From Streptococcus plurextorum DSM 22810 (GTDB lineage: Bacteria > Bacillota > Bacilli > Lactobacillales > Streptococcaceae): DNA of 64,000 nt. The position numbers and the translations under genes were made by a program. The stretch is from the NCBI RefSeq assembly GCF_000423745.1, contig NZ_AUIO01000010.1, positions 1 through 64,000 on the forward strand, read 5' to 3'. Of the stretch, positions 45,208 through 52,101 are shown one piece after another (position 1 is the stretch's first letter; every line of letters starts with the position of its first letter). The notes beneath the pieces were generated by a model, which was given only the letters and a program-made list of their open reading frames with translations, did no database searches and was not told the DNA's origin.

Positions 45208-47361
45208 CTAACTATTGACTAACTGGGCATAAAAACCTTGCTTCTCTAGCAAGTCACGATGACTGCCTTGTTCCACAATTTTTCCTTTATCCAAGACAAC
45301 AACCTCTTCTGTCCGCTCTGCAATGGTGAGACGATGAGCAATAAAAATCAATGTTTTATCCAAAGTCATTAGGTGATCAATGATTTTTTTCTCCGTTAAA
45401 ATGTCCAAACTGCTCGTTGCTTCATCTAAGATCATCACGGGGGCATCCGTTAGAAGGGCGCGTGCCAAGGCGATGCGCTGGCGCTGACCACCAGAAATAC
45501 CTGAACCATCCGAAGTTAGCTCGGTTTGATAATTAAGAGGCATTTTCTCAATATCTTCTCTAATGCAGGCAATCTCGACCGCCCGCAAAACGTCTTCCTG
45601 GGTCGTGCCTTCTTTAGCGCCTAACAAGAGGTTGTCAAGAATAGTGCCGTTAAACACATAAGGCTGCTGTGGTAAGTAATTGATGTGTTGACGTAAAGCC
45701 TGCTTATCCATTTGAGTAATATCAACATTATTCAGGCTAATGTTGCCTTTGTAAGCATCAAAAAAGTTGACCAGCATTTTTGCCAAGGTTGTCTTCCCAG
45801 AGCCTGAGAGACCAACGAAAGATACTTTTGATCCCTTTTTGATGGTCAAGTTAATATCCGACAAAACATCCGCACCATAGCCATATCTGTAGCTAACCCC
45901 TTTAACATCAATGTCTCCTGAAACAAGAGATAAATCAGTAACAACCTTATTATCTGTAAATTCTGACTCGACGAGATACACTTCATTGAGTCGGTTATTG
46001 GCGACTTGAGCTGTTTGCCATTTGGTTTGGAGATTAATCATATTCTCTAACGGATTGGTAAAGTAAACTAACAAGGTGTTAAAGGTAATCAACTGCCCTA
46101 GCGTCATTTTATTATCCATGACAAGGTTTGCACCCAACCATAAAATGACGACATTTAACACTAATTGTGCCAAGCGCTTCAAAACTTTCTGCTGACTCTC
46201 CGCCCTATGATAAGCAAAAGATGTTTTCAGGTAATTGACAAATTCTTTATCGATTTTCTGATACCGTTGCTTTTCGCTCGTCAGTGATTTAATGGTTTCA
46301 ATGCCATTGATATCTTCAATAATTGATGACGACAAGGTGGCATTGGTTTCCATCACGTCTTGATTTAAACGTTCAAAGGGTTTCATATAAGCCAAAATGA
46401 TAACAGAGTAAATCGGTAAAGCCAGTAAAGCGATGGCAAATAAATAAAGATTTTGGCTAAACAAAACAACGGAAATAACCAACACAACAGATAAGTCTAA
46501 GAAAATCGAGAGAATGGTGCTTGCTAAGGCATCGATAATAGCATTAGCATCTGTAAAACGAGATACGATTTCCCCTGTACGTCGTGTGGCAAAAAAGGAC
46601 ATAGGCAATTGAAAAATATGCCTTATATAAGATAAAATCACATCAATAGACAAGCGCTGTCCAAGAATAAGCAACAGATACTCTTGAGCGTAGGATAAAA
46701 CTTGCTGCAAGGTGTAAACGACAACTAAACCAATAGAAATGACCCCTAATGTTGTCTTCATCTGATGAGGAACATAAGTATCAATGATAGACTGTAGATA
46801 ATAGGACCCCACAATATTAATCAGAGTCACTAAGAGAGTTGCCATGATGATATTGGCAATCAGCCCCTTTTGCTTGAGGAGCAAGGGGATAAATGACAAC
46901 AGGCTCTGCTTCTTATCATTATGAGGCTTATAAGAAGGAGTAGGCGCCATAAAGAGCGCCACTCCTGTCCATTCCGCTTCAAACCGTTCACGCGACAGTT
47001 TCGTTCGGTTAACCTTTGGATCTGGATCAGCAATAGAGATGGATTCCTTATCTGCCCCAGTTACTACATAGTAATGTAAAAGCTTGCCTTCCTTCAGCAC
47101 ATGGGCGATAAATGGATAAGTCACATCAGCCAAGTCAAATAGCGTCATATCTGCTCGAATAGCACGTGTTTCTAGCCCTAATCCCTCAGCAACCTTGACC
47201 AATCCAAAAGCCGTTGTCCCTTCCGCTGTTGTCTTTGCCAGTTCACGAAGACTTGCTAAAGAATGGTGTGAACCATGATACTCTAACATCATTGCCAAAG
47301 CAGCAACACCACAATCTCTTGTGTCCACCTGAGCTCTATAATGCCGTTTTCCAAATGTCAT
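45208..47361 (-). CDS. Peptidase-containing ABC transporter for double-glycine peptides (BlpA/ComA-like)
   Basis: This 717-residue exporter joins three domains. The first is an N-terminal C39 peptidase (1 to about 135; catalytic Cys17 in DTRDCGVAAL, His in KLLHYYVVTG, Asp in ISIADPDP). The second is a six-helix membrane domain (about 160-440). The third is an ABC ATPase (about 480-717; GLSGSGKTTL, SGISGGQRQR, VMILDEATSSLD). It cleaves leaders after Gly-Gly and exports the peptide. The ATG at 47361 with AAAGGGA is preferred to an in-frame GTG at 47379. The upstream peptide genes are its likely cargo. All catalytic motifs are intact. Confidence 0.92.
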   Translation of the reverse strand: MTFGKRHYRAQVDTRDCGVAALAMMLEYHGSHHSLASLRELAKTTAEGTTAFGLVKVAEGLGLETRAIRADMTLFDLADVTYPFIAHVLKEGKLLHYYVVTGADKESISIADPDPKVNRTKLSRERFEAEWTGVALFMAPTPSYKPHNDKKQSLLSFIPLLLKQKGLIANIIMATLLVTLINIVGSYYLQSIIDTYVPHQMKTTLGVISIGLVVVYTLQQVLSYAQEYLLLILGQRLSIDVILSYIRHIFQLPMSFFATRRTGEIVSRFTDANAIIDALASTILSIFLDLSVVLVISVVLFSQNLYLFAIALLALPIYSVIILAYMKPFERLNQDVMETNATLSSSIIEDINGIETIKSLTSEKQRYQKIDKEFVNYLKTSFAYHRAESQQKVLKRLAQLVLNVVILWLGANLVMDNKMTLGQLITFNTLLVYFTNPLENMINLQTKWQTAQVANNRLNEVYLVESEFTDNKVVTDLSLVSGDIDVKGVSYRYGYGADVLSDINLTIKKGSKVSFVGLSGSGKTTLAKMLVNFFDAYKGNISLNNVDITQMDKQALRQHINYLPQQPYVFNGTILDNLLLGAKEGTTQEDVLRAVEIACIREDIEKMPLNYQTELTSDGSGISGGQRQRIALARALLTDAPVMILDEATSSLDILTEKKIIDHLMTLDKTLIFIAHRLTIAERTEEVVVLDKGKIVEQGSHRDLLEKQGFYAQLVNS

Positions 47362-47413
47362 AATCGTTCCCTTTTCCACCCGTTAAATTCTGAGAAAAAA
47401 CCTCTCATCTAAC

Positions 47414-47421
47414 TATTCGTA
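47414..47421 (-). promoter_or_regulatory. SigX (ComX) box upstream of the exporter operon
   Basis: The minus strand reads TACGAATA exactly, preceded by T-rich sequence (TTGACAAGTTT). This is the consensus cin-box of the competence sigma factor. It lies 53 bases before the exporter start and just after the terminator of the peptide genes. Confidence 0.75.
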
Positions 47422-47440
47422 AAACTTGTCAAGATTAGTA

Positions 47441-47470
47441 AAAAACACATCATTTTTATCACTGATGTGC
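47441..47470 (-). terminator. Terminator of the bacteriocin peptide operon
   Basis: CACATCA (47446-47452) and TGATGTG (47463-47469) pair around a 10-base loop, with a run of six Ts on the minus strand. The stem extends to about 10 pairs with A-T and G-U pairs. It ends the peptide transcript ahead of the exporter promoter. Confidence 0.7.
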
Positions 47471-47722
47471 TTAATCCATATCAATAACTCTTGTTAGCAA
47501 CAACAAAATCCATGCAAAATGATTGCTCACGACCTCTCACAGTCGCTCCCTGTCTTGGTAATATCATCTGTAGAGTAGGGCATCGTTTAATTTCCTATCG
47601 GTAGTGGAATCAAGTAGTTTCCCCTCATTCTATTGCAAACATCACGAGAAGACCACCTGTATGTCATGCCAGCATCATGCTTCACTATCATCTCAACCAT
47701 CGCCTCTCTAAATCTTCAAGCA
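47471..47722 (-). other. Region after the third bacteriocin peptide, no convincing gene
   Basis: These 252 bases hold only weak candidates: an 11-codon frame whose start overlaps the stop of the preceding peptide (TAATG), and a 37-codon frame at 47587-47700. Neither has a double-glycine leader or clear homology. It may be the decayed remains of an immunity gene. Confidence 0.35.
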
Positions 47723-47863
47723 TTACTTTTTACGACTACAACTGCTAATAAGTAAAGAGGCTCCTCCTGCAATAAGAACGGCTACGATAGGAGCAATTCC
47801 ACCTCTGACCTCTATCAGTTCTGCCACAGTTAATGTCTTATCATTGACCTTCACATTTTTCAT
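47723..47863 (-). CDS. Double-glycine leader bacteriocin-like peptide 3
   Basis: A 46-residue peptide has leader MKNVKVNDKTLTVAELIEVRGG, with the typical spacing of hydrophobic residues and cleavage expected after Gly22. The mature part is 24 residues: IAPIVAVLIAGG, then ASLLISSCSRKK. It is hydrophobic with a GG turn, one cysteine and a basic end. AGGAG lies 7 bases before the ATG at 47863; the ATG two codons earlier is too close. It resembles class IIb-type or blp-type pneumocin peptides in style only. Confidence 0.72.
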   Translation of the reverse strand: MKNVKVNDKTLTVAELIEVRGGIAPIVAVLIAGGASLLISSCSRKK

Positions 47864-47880
47864 ATCCATTCTCCTATTCT

Positions 47881-47937
47881 TCACAAAATCACTAAAACCA
47901 TTAAGGCTAATACGACCAACTTTAATCGGTTCTTCAT
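47881..47937 (-). CDS. Very short hydrophobic peptide (18 residues)
   Basis: A frame encoding MKNRLKLVVLALMVLVIL has an AAGGA site 7-11 bases upstream and sits 17 bases before the third peptide. It is a basic start followed by a single hydrophobic segment. It could be a membrane microprotein, an immunity peptide or chance. The frame is open upstream to a stop without another good start. Confidence 0.4.
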   Translation of the reverse strand: MKNRLKLVVLALMVLVIL

Positions 47938-48030
47938 CTCTTTTTCCTTGTTATCTCCATTTTCTACCGCTACTGTCTTTGACTAGGTGTTGTAGCAGTT
48001 CATCACACTTTGAAGAGCCTAGTTAGTGGG

Positions 48031-48216
48031 TTATGCGATCAACTGATTCACTAGCATAATCGCCGATGAGACCAGACTAATTCCCGTAATCATGCCTAGA
48101 AAACATTTCACAAGTATTGACGATTTGGCATAAGATTCTGGAAAATAGACCAAAAACAAGATAATGCCACCAAACATCAACAGCAAACTCAAACTTAGCA
48201 TATGTGTACCTACCAT
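48031..48216 (-). CDS. Small two-helix membrane protein, candidate immunity protein
   Basis: This 61-residue protein (56 if started at the second ATG, 48201) has two hydrophobic helices, MLSLSLLLMFGGIILFLVYF and LVKCFLGMITGISLVSSAIM, joined by a short polar loop. It overlaps the end of peptide 2 by 7 bases, suggesting coupled translation. Small membrane proteins directly downstream of bacteriocin genes are often immunity factors. No family is recognised. Confidence 0.6.
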   Translation of the reverse strand: MVGTHMLSLSLLLMFGGIILFLVYFPESYAKSSILVKCFLGMITGISLVSSAIMLVNQLIA

Positions 48217-48374
48217 GTTAATTTTGCAACCTTATTCAAAGTGAAAATAGCACCTGAAGTCCCTGCAATACCAGATCCCACTCCCATAAAGAAGAAAATC
48301 ACAGGCGCTACACCACCATCAACTTCCGACAGTTCAGCAATATCTAACACTTCAAACTGATCAATATACTTCAT
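48210..48374 (-). CDS. Double-glycine leader bacteriocin-like peptide 2
   Basis: A 54-residue peptide has leader MKYIDQFEVLDIAELSEVDG ending in Gly21 and a 33-residue mature part. The mature part starts VAPVIFFFMGVGSGIAGTSG and ends TLNKVAKLTW. It has GxxxG-like spacing (GVGSGIAGTSG), common in two-peptide class IIb bacteriocins. A strong AAAGGAG lies 8 bases before the ATG. It begins 13 bases after the first peptide stop. Confidence 0.78.
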   Translation of the reverse strand: MKYIDQFEVLDIAELSEVDGGVAPVIFFFMGVGSGIAGTSGAIFTLNKVAKLTW

Positions 48375-48387
48375 TATTTATCTCCTT

Positions 48388-48531
48388 TTACTTTTTAAAC
48401 AGTGACCAAACTGCTGCTCCAACTGTCAGTACACCCCCAACCAGCAGACCTGCTGTAAAGGGGTCTACACCACCTTCAACAACCTTTAGTTCTTCACACG
48501 TTAAATCCGTAACATTTTCAATCTGTTTCAT
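48388..48531 (-). CDS. Double-glycine leader bacteriocin-like peptide 1
   Basis: A 47-residue peptide has leader MKQIENVTDLTCEELKVVEG ending in Gly21 and a 26-residue mature part. The mature part is VDPFTAGLLVGGVLTVGAAV followed by WSLFKK. The leader has the LT-EEL-x-x-V-x-GG pattern recognised by C39 peptidases. The mature part is hydrophobic with GxxxG-like motifs. It pairs naturally with peptide 2 as a possible two-component bacteriocin. It lies downstream of a SigX-type box at 48725. Confidence 0.8.
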   Translation of the reverse strand: MKQIENVTDLTCEELKVVEGGVDPFTAGLLVGGVLTVGAAVWSLFKK

Positions 48532-48606
48532 AATCATCCTCATTCCTTTAATATCATGGCTATGTTAGCCAATTTTAAGTTTTTAACAACATTTATCATT
48601 GAATCT

Positions 48607-48648
48607 CTAAAAAGCAATGATATACTTCAACAACTTCCAAAAAATCAT
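48607..48648 (-). CDS. 13-residue micropeptide frame with strong ribosome binding site
   Basis: MIFWKLLKYIIAF has the strongest ribosome binding site of the block (GGAAAGGAG, 6 bases before ATG). It is the first frame after the SigX-type box. It is amphipathic or hydrophobic with two lysines. It could be a leader peptide, a leaderless bacteriocin or signal, or chance. It is far too short for family assignment. Confidence 0.4.
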   Translation of the reverse strand: MIFWKLLKYIIAF

Positions 48649-48681
48649 GATTGTCTCCTTTCCTTCACCTACAGCCATCAA

Positions 48682-48708
48682 ACAAACTACAGACCTACTG
48701 AAGTTTGT
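48682..48708. promoter_or_regulatory. 27-base palindrome in the bacteriocin operon leader
   Basis: ACAAACT-A-CAG, five bases, then CTG-A-AGTTTGT: eleven-base arms with one mismatch. It lies between the SigX-type box and the first frame. A direct repeat (CCTTCACCTA on the plus strand) flanks it at 48662-48671 and 48713-48722. It may be an operator or an mRNA hairpin. Confidence 0.5.
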
Positions 48709-48724
48709 GATGCCTTCACCTATT

Positions 48725-48732
48725 TATTCGTA
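48725..48732 (-). promoter_or_regulatory. SigX (ComX) box upstream of the bacteriocin peptides
   Basis: The minus strand reads TACGAATA exactly, with TTTTTTTGTTTACT directly upstream. It is the consensus cin-box with its usual T-rich lead. No alternative -35/-10 pair was found between the purB terminator and the first peptide. Confidence 0.78.
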
Positions 48733-48742
48733 AGTAAACAAA

Positions 48743-48771
48743 AAAATTCTCTGGAAAATCCAAAGAATTTT
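48743..48771 (-). terminator. purB terminator
   Basis: Positions 48743-48755 and 48759-48771 form a 13-base-pair stem (one G-U) with a three-base loop and a T-run on the minus strand. It ends 8 bases past the purB stop and separates it from the competence-type promoter. Confidence 0.85.
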
Positions 48772-48778
48772 GATTTTT

Positions 48779-50071
48779 TTATAATCCAAGTCGTTCAAAG
48801 ATGTCATCAACCCGCTTAGCATAGTAGTCTGGGTTGAAGAGTTCGTCGATTTCTTCCTGGCTGAGCCTGGCTGTCACACGCTCATCCGCTTCGAGAAGGG
48901 GCTTGAAGTCCACTTGATTATCCCATGACTGTGCAGTTTTTGGTTGCACCAAATCATAGGCTTCCTCACGGGTCATGCCTTTTTCAATCAAACTGAGCAT
49001 GACACGCTGGCTGTAAATCAAGCCAAAGGTTGACTCCATATTGCGTTTCATATTTTCAGGGAAGACCGTCAAGTTCTTGACGATATTCCCAAAACGATTG
49101 AGCATATAGTTGATGAGGATAGTCGTATCCGGCGTGATAATCCGCTCCGCTGACGAGTGGGAAATATCACGTTCGTGCCAGAGAGCCACATTCTCAAAAG
49201 CCGTCACCAAGTGACCACGCACCACGCGAGCCAGACCGGTCATATTTTCAGAGCCGATAGGGTTACGTTTATGGGGCATAGCAGAGCTGCCTTTTTGGCC
49301 TTTGGCGAAATACTCTTCGACTTCACGTTGTTCAGATTTTTGTAGCCCACGGATTTCTGTCGCCATACGCTCGATAGACGTTGCAATCAAGGCTAGGGCT
49401 GAGAAATATTCTGCGTGGAGGTCACGAGGAAGGACCTGGGTCGAAATTTCCTGCGGACGAATGCCCAATTTACCACAAACATACTCTTCCACAAATGGAG
49501 GAATGTTAGCAAAGTTTCCAACCGCTCCTGAAATTTTACCAGCCTCGACACCCTTGGCCGCTACATCGAAACGCTCCATGTTGCGTTTCATTTCGCTATA
49601 CCAAGTCGCCAATTTCAGACCGAAGGTCGTTGGCTCCGCATGGACACCGTGGGTCCGCCCCATCATAATGGTGTACTTGTGTTCACGCGCCTTGTCGGCG
49701 ATGATAGTGGTAAAGTTTTCAAGGTCGCGACGGATGATGTCGTTGGCCTGCTTGTAGAGGTAGCCGTAAGCCGTATCTACCACATCGGTCGAAGTCAGAC
49801 CATAGTGGACCCACTTGCGTTCCTCACCAAGACTTTCCGAAACCGCACGCGTGAAGGCCACCACATCGTGACGGGTTTCCTCTTCAATCTCTAAAATGCG
49901 GTCGATGTCAAAAGTCGCCTTCTCACGAATCAAGGCCACATCTTCTTTGGGAATCTCACCCAACTCAGCCCAAGCCTCATCTGCGAGGATTTCCACCTCC
50001 AACCAAGCCTTGTACTTGTTCTCTTCACTCCAAATAGCCGCCATCTCAGGACGGGAATAACGTGGTATCAT
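48779..50071 (-). CDS. purB: Adenylosuccinate lyase
   Basis: PurB (430 residues) splits SAICAR and adenylosuccinate, both with release of fumarate. The family signature [20 protein letters not shown] lies at about 262-281. The catalytic histidines in [20 protein letters not shown] and [16 protein letters not shown] are present. Its start overlaps the stop of the 120-residue gene upstream (ATGA). Confidence 0.97.
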   Translation of the reverse strand: MIPRYSRPEMAAIWSEENKYKAWLEVEILADEAWAELGEIPKEDVALIREKATFDIDRILEIEEETRHDVVAFTRAVSESLGEERKWVHYGLTSTDVVDTAYGYLYKQANDIIRRDLENFTTIIADKAREHKYTIMMGRTHGVHAEPTTFGLKLATWYSEMKRNMERFDVAAKGVEAGKISGAVGNFANIPPFVEEYVCGKLGIRPQEISTQVLPRDLHAEYFSALALIATSIERMATEIRGLQKSEQREVEEYFAKGQKGSSAMPHKRNPIGSENMTGLARVVRGHLVTAFENVALWHERDISHSSAERIITPDTTILINYMLNRFGNIVKNLTVFPENMKRNMESTFGLIYSQRVMLSLIEKGMTREEAYDLVQPKTAQSWDNQVDFKPLLEADERVTARLSQEEIDELFNPDYYAKRVDDIFERLGL

Positions 50072-50430
50072 GGTTGCTTTCCTTTCACATCACGAATTTT
50101 TAAATAACTATCCCACATTTTTATAAAAACAAATGCAGTTCCCCATACTTCATACCCAAATTTCAAATTAGAGTCAACATATCTTCCAAACAATAAAAAG
50201 AATGCGAGATAAGCACTTTCAGCTATAAAATACCAATTTGCCGCAACAATCTTATTATTACAAGATAAATATATATATGGGGCGATTAAGAAAATGACCA
50301 ACAATATCGCTGCCAATAAATCATTATCGTCAAGATTTAAATATTTGGTAAAAATCGCAGTGATGCAAATAATAACAATTGGATAAAGACCGTTAAACCA
50401 AATCCATAAAGCTGTCTTAAATTCTTTCAT
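50068..50430 (-). CDS. Small membrane protein of unknown function upstream of purB
   Basis: This 120-residue protein has about four hydrophobic segments (around 8-28, 36-55, 65-84, 92-108) and ends [11 protein letters not shown] do not recognise it. The ATGA overlap with purB implies cotranslation, yet nothing points to a purine role. Its AT-rich codon use differs from purB and purK, hinting at a later arrival. The ribosome binding site AAAGGAAA is modest. Confidence 0.65.
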   Translation of the reverse strand: MKEFKTALWIWFNGLYPIVIICITAIFTKYLNLDDNDLLAAILLVIFLIAPYIYLSCNNKIVAANWYFIAESAYLAFFLLFGRYVDSNLKFGYEVWGTAFVFIKMWDSYLKIRDVKGKQP

Positions 50431-50548
50431 TTCTGTTTCCTTTCAAATTGAACATTTCTTTGTATTAACGATAAAAGTATGTGGAGTTTTGAGCAGACTC
50501 AATTTCCCCCTCCTTTGAATCTTTCGAAAATCCTAATTTGTTAAATCT

Positions 50549-51601
50549 TCACTCCTCCCCCAACACCGTCACATGCCCCATCTTGCGATTGTGCTTTGCT
50601 TCTAGTTTACCATAAAGGTGGAGGTGTGCGCTAGGGTTTTCTTGGACAAATGCTTGCGCGGCTGCCAGATCTTGTCCCAGAACGTTGAGCATGACTGCTG
50701 GAGATAACAGGCGGATAGGTGGCAGGGGCCGACCGAGAATGCCTAAAATGTGGGTATCAAACTGGGAAAAATCACAAGCTTCGATGGAATAATGTCCCGA
50801 ATTATGCGGCCGAGGGGCGATTTCGTTGACCAGAATGTCCTGACCCGCCACAAACATTTCTACGCAGAGGGTGCCTGCCAAGTGGAGCTTGTCTGCGATT
50901 TGCAGAGCCATGGTTTTGGCTTTTTCAGCTAGTTCATCTGAAATACGGGCAGGCACGATAGTTTTGTAAAGAATATTATTGCGGTGGATATTTTCCTGCA
51001 CAGGAAAGACGGTGTAGTCGGAGCCATTACCAGACACAAGGACGGAGATTTCCAGGTCGAAATTCACAAATTCTTCCAAAACACACTCGGCAGTATTTGC
51101 TAGCTGACTAGCCTCTACCAAGTCCGCCTCTTCTCGAATAACCTTCTGGCCATGTCCATCATAGCCCCCAGTGGCTGTCTTCAAAACGTAGTTTTTGCTG
51201 AGGTCCAGTCCTTCTAGGTCTAGGCTAGAGGTGACGACTTTGTAGGGGGCGACTTGCACGCCAGCTTTTTTTGCCAAAAAATCCTTCTCAAAAATGCGGT
51301 TCTGGGAAATGCGAAGGAGGTCTGTTCCCTGAGGGAGCTGGCCGTCTTTGATGACCGCGTCCAGTCCGTCGGCATCGACATTTTCAAACTCGTAGGTCAG
51401 GACATGGCACCGCTCCGCCAGCTGTTTGAGGGCCGCCACATCGTGATAGGGAGCGACGATGACCTCGCTAACCTTGGAGGCTGGGCAATCCGCCGCGGGA
51501 TCCAGCGTGATCACCTTATGGCCCATGTAAATAGCCGAAATAGCCATCATCTGCCCCAGCTGACCGCCGCCGATAATTCCGATTGTCTTAGATGAGGTCA
51601 T
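50549..51601 (-). CDS. purK: 5-(carboxyamino)imidazole ribonucleotide synthase
   Basis: PurK (350 residues) uses ATP and bicarbonate to carboxylate AIR to N5-CAIR. It has the N-terminal [20 protein letters not shown] (8-27), an ATP-grasp domain (about 100-285, with [16 protein letters not shown]) and [20 protein letters not shown]. It overlaps purE by 14 bases. Confidence 0.96.
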   Translation of the reverse strand: MTSSKTIGIIGGGQLGQMMAISAIYMGHKVITLDPAADCPASKVSEVIVAPYHDVAALKQLAERCHVLTYEFENVDADGLDAVIKDGQLPQGTDLLRISQNRIFEKDFLAKKAGVQVAPYKVVTSSLDLEGLDLSKNYVLKTATGGYDGHGQKVIREEADLVEASQLANTAECVLEEFVNFDLEISVLVSGNGSDYTVFPVQENIHRNNILYKTIVPARISDELAEKAKTMALQIADKLHLAGTLCVEMFVAGQDILVNEIAPRPHNSGHYSIEACDFSQFDTHILGILGRPLPPIRLLSPAVMLNVLGQDLAAAQAFVQENPSAHLHLYGKLEAKHNRKMGHVTVLGEE

Positions 51602-52076
51602 CTGTCATCGCCTCCGCAATTTTTTCCTGTTCCTTGGCAAAGTCTGCCAGCTGAGCCGCAATGGTTTGGTCTTCAATGGAGAGAATGCGGAGAGCTGTCA
51701 GGGCTGCGTTGGTGGCACCTGCTTCACCGATTGCCATAGTCGCAACAGGCACACCGCCTGGCATCTGCACGATAGAATAAAGGGAATCCAATCCGCTGAG
51801 AGCACGGGATTGGACTGGAACACCGATGACAGGCAGGGTTGTCTTAGCTGCCACCATACCCGGCAAATGAGCCGCACCACCTGCTCCTGCGATAATAACC
51901 TTGATACCACGGCCACGCGCTTCCTCGGCGTGACGGAACATGAGGTCTGGTGTGCGGTGGGCAGAGACTACTTTCTTTTCATAGGCTACGCCAAATTTGT
52001 CCAGCACATCGGCTGCTTTTTTCATGGTTTTCCAGTCGGAACTAGAGCCCATGATGATAGAAATTGGAATGTTCAT
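51588..52076 (-). CDS. purE: N5-carboxyaminoimidazole ribonucleotide mutase
   Basis: PurE (162 residues) converts N5-CAIR to CAIR. The substrate loops [10 protein letters not shown] (9-18) and [10 protein letters not shown] (about 39-48), and [12 protein letters not shown], are all present. Class I length. It lies 25 bases after purD. Confidence 0.97.
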   Translation of the reverse strand: MNIPISIIMGSSSDWKTMKKAADVLDKFGVAYEKKVVSAHRTPDLMFRHAEEARGRGIKVIIAGAGGAAHLPGMVAAKTTLPVIGVPVQSRALSGLDSLYSIVQMPGGVPVATMAIGEAGATNAALTALRILSIEDQTIAAQLADFAKEQEKIAEAMTDDLI

Positions 52077-52101
52077 ACTTGTCTTTCCTTTTCTTTATCC
52101 C

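Noticed and set aside
47587..47700. 37-codon frame after the third bacteriocin peptide, plus an 11-codon frame starting TAATG
   Set aside because: No double-glycine leader, no membrane segment and only a marginal ribosome binding site. More likely remnants or chance.
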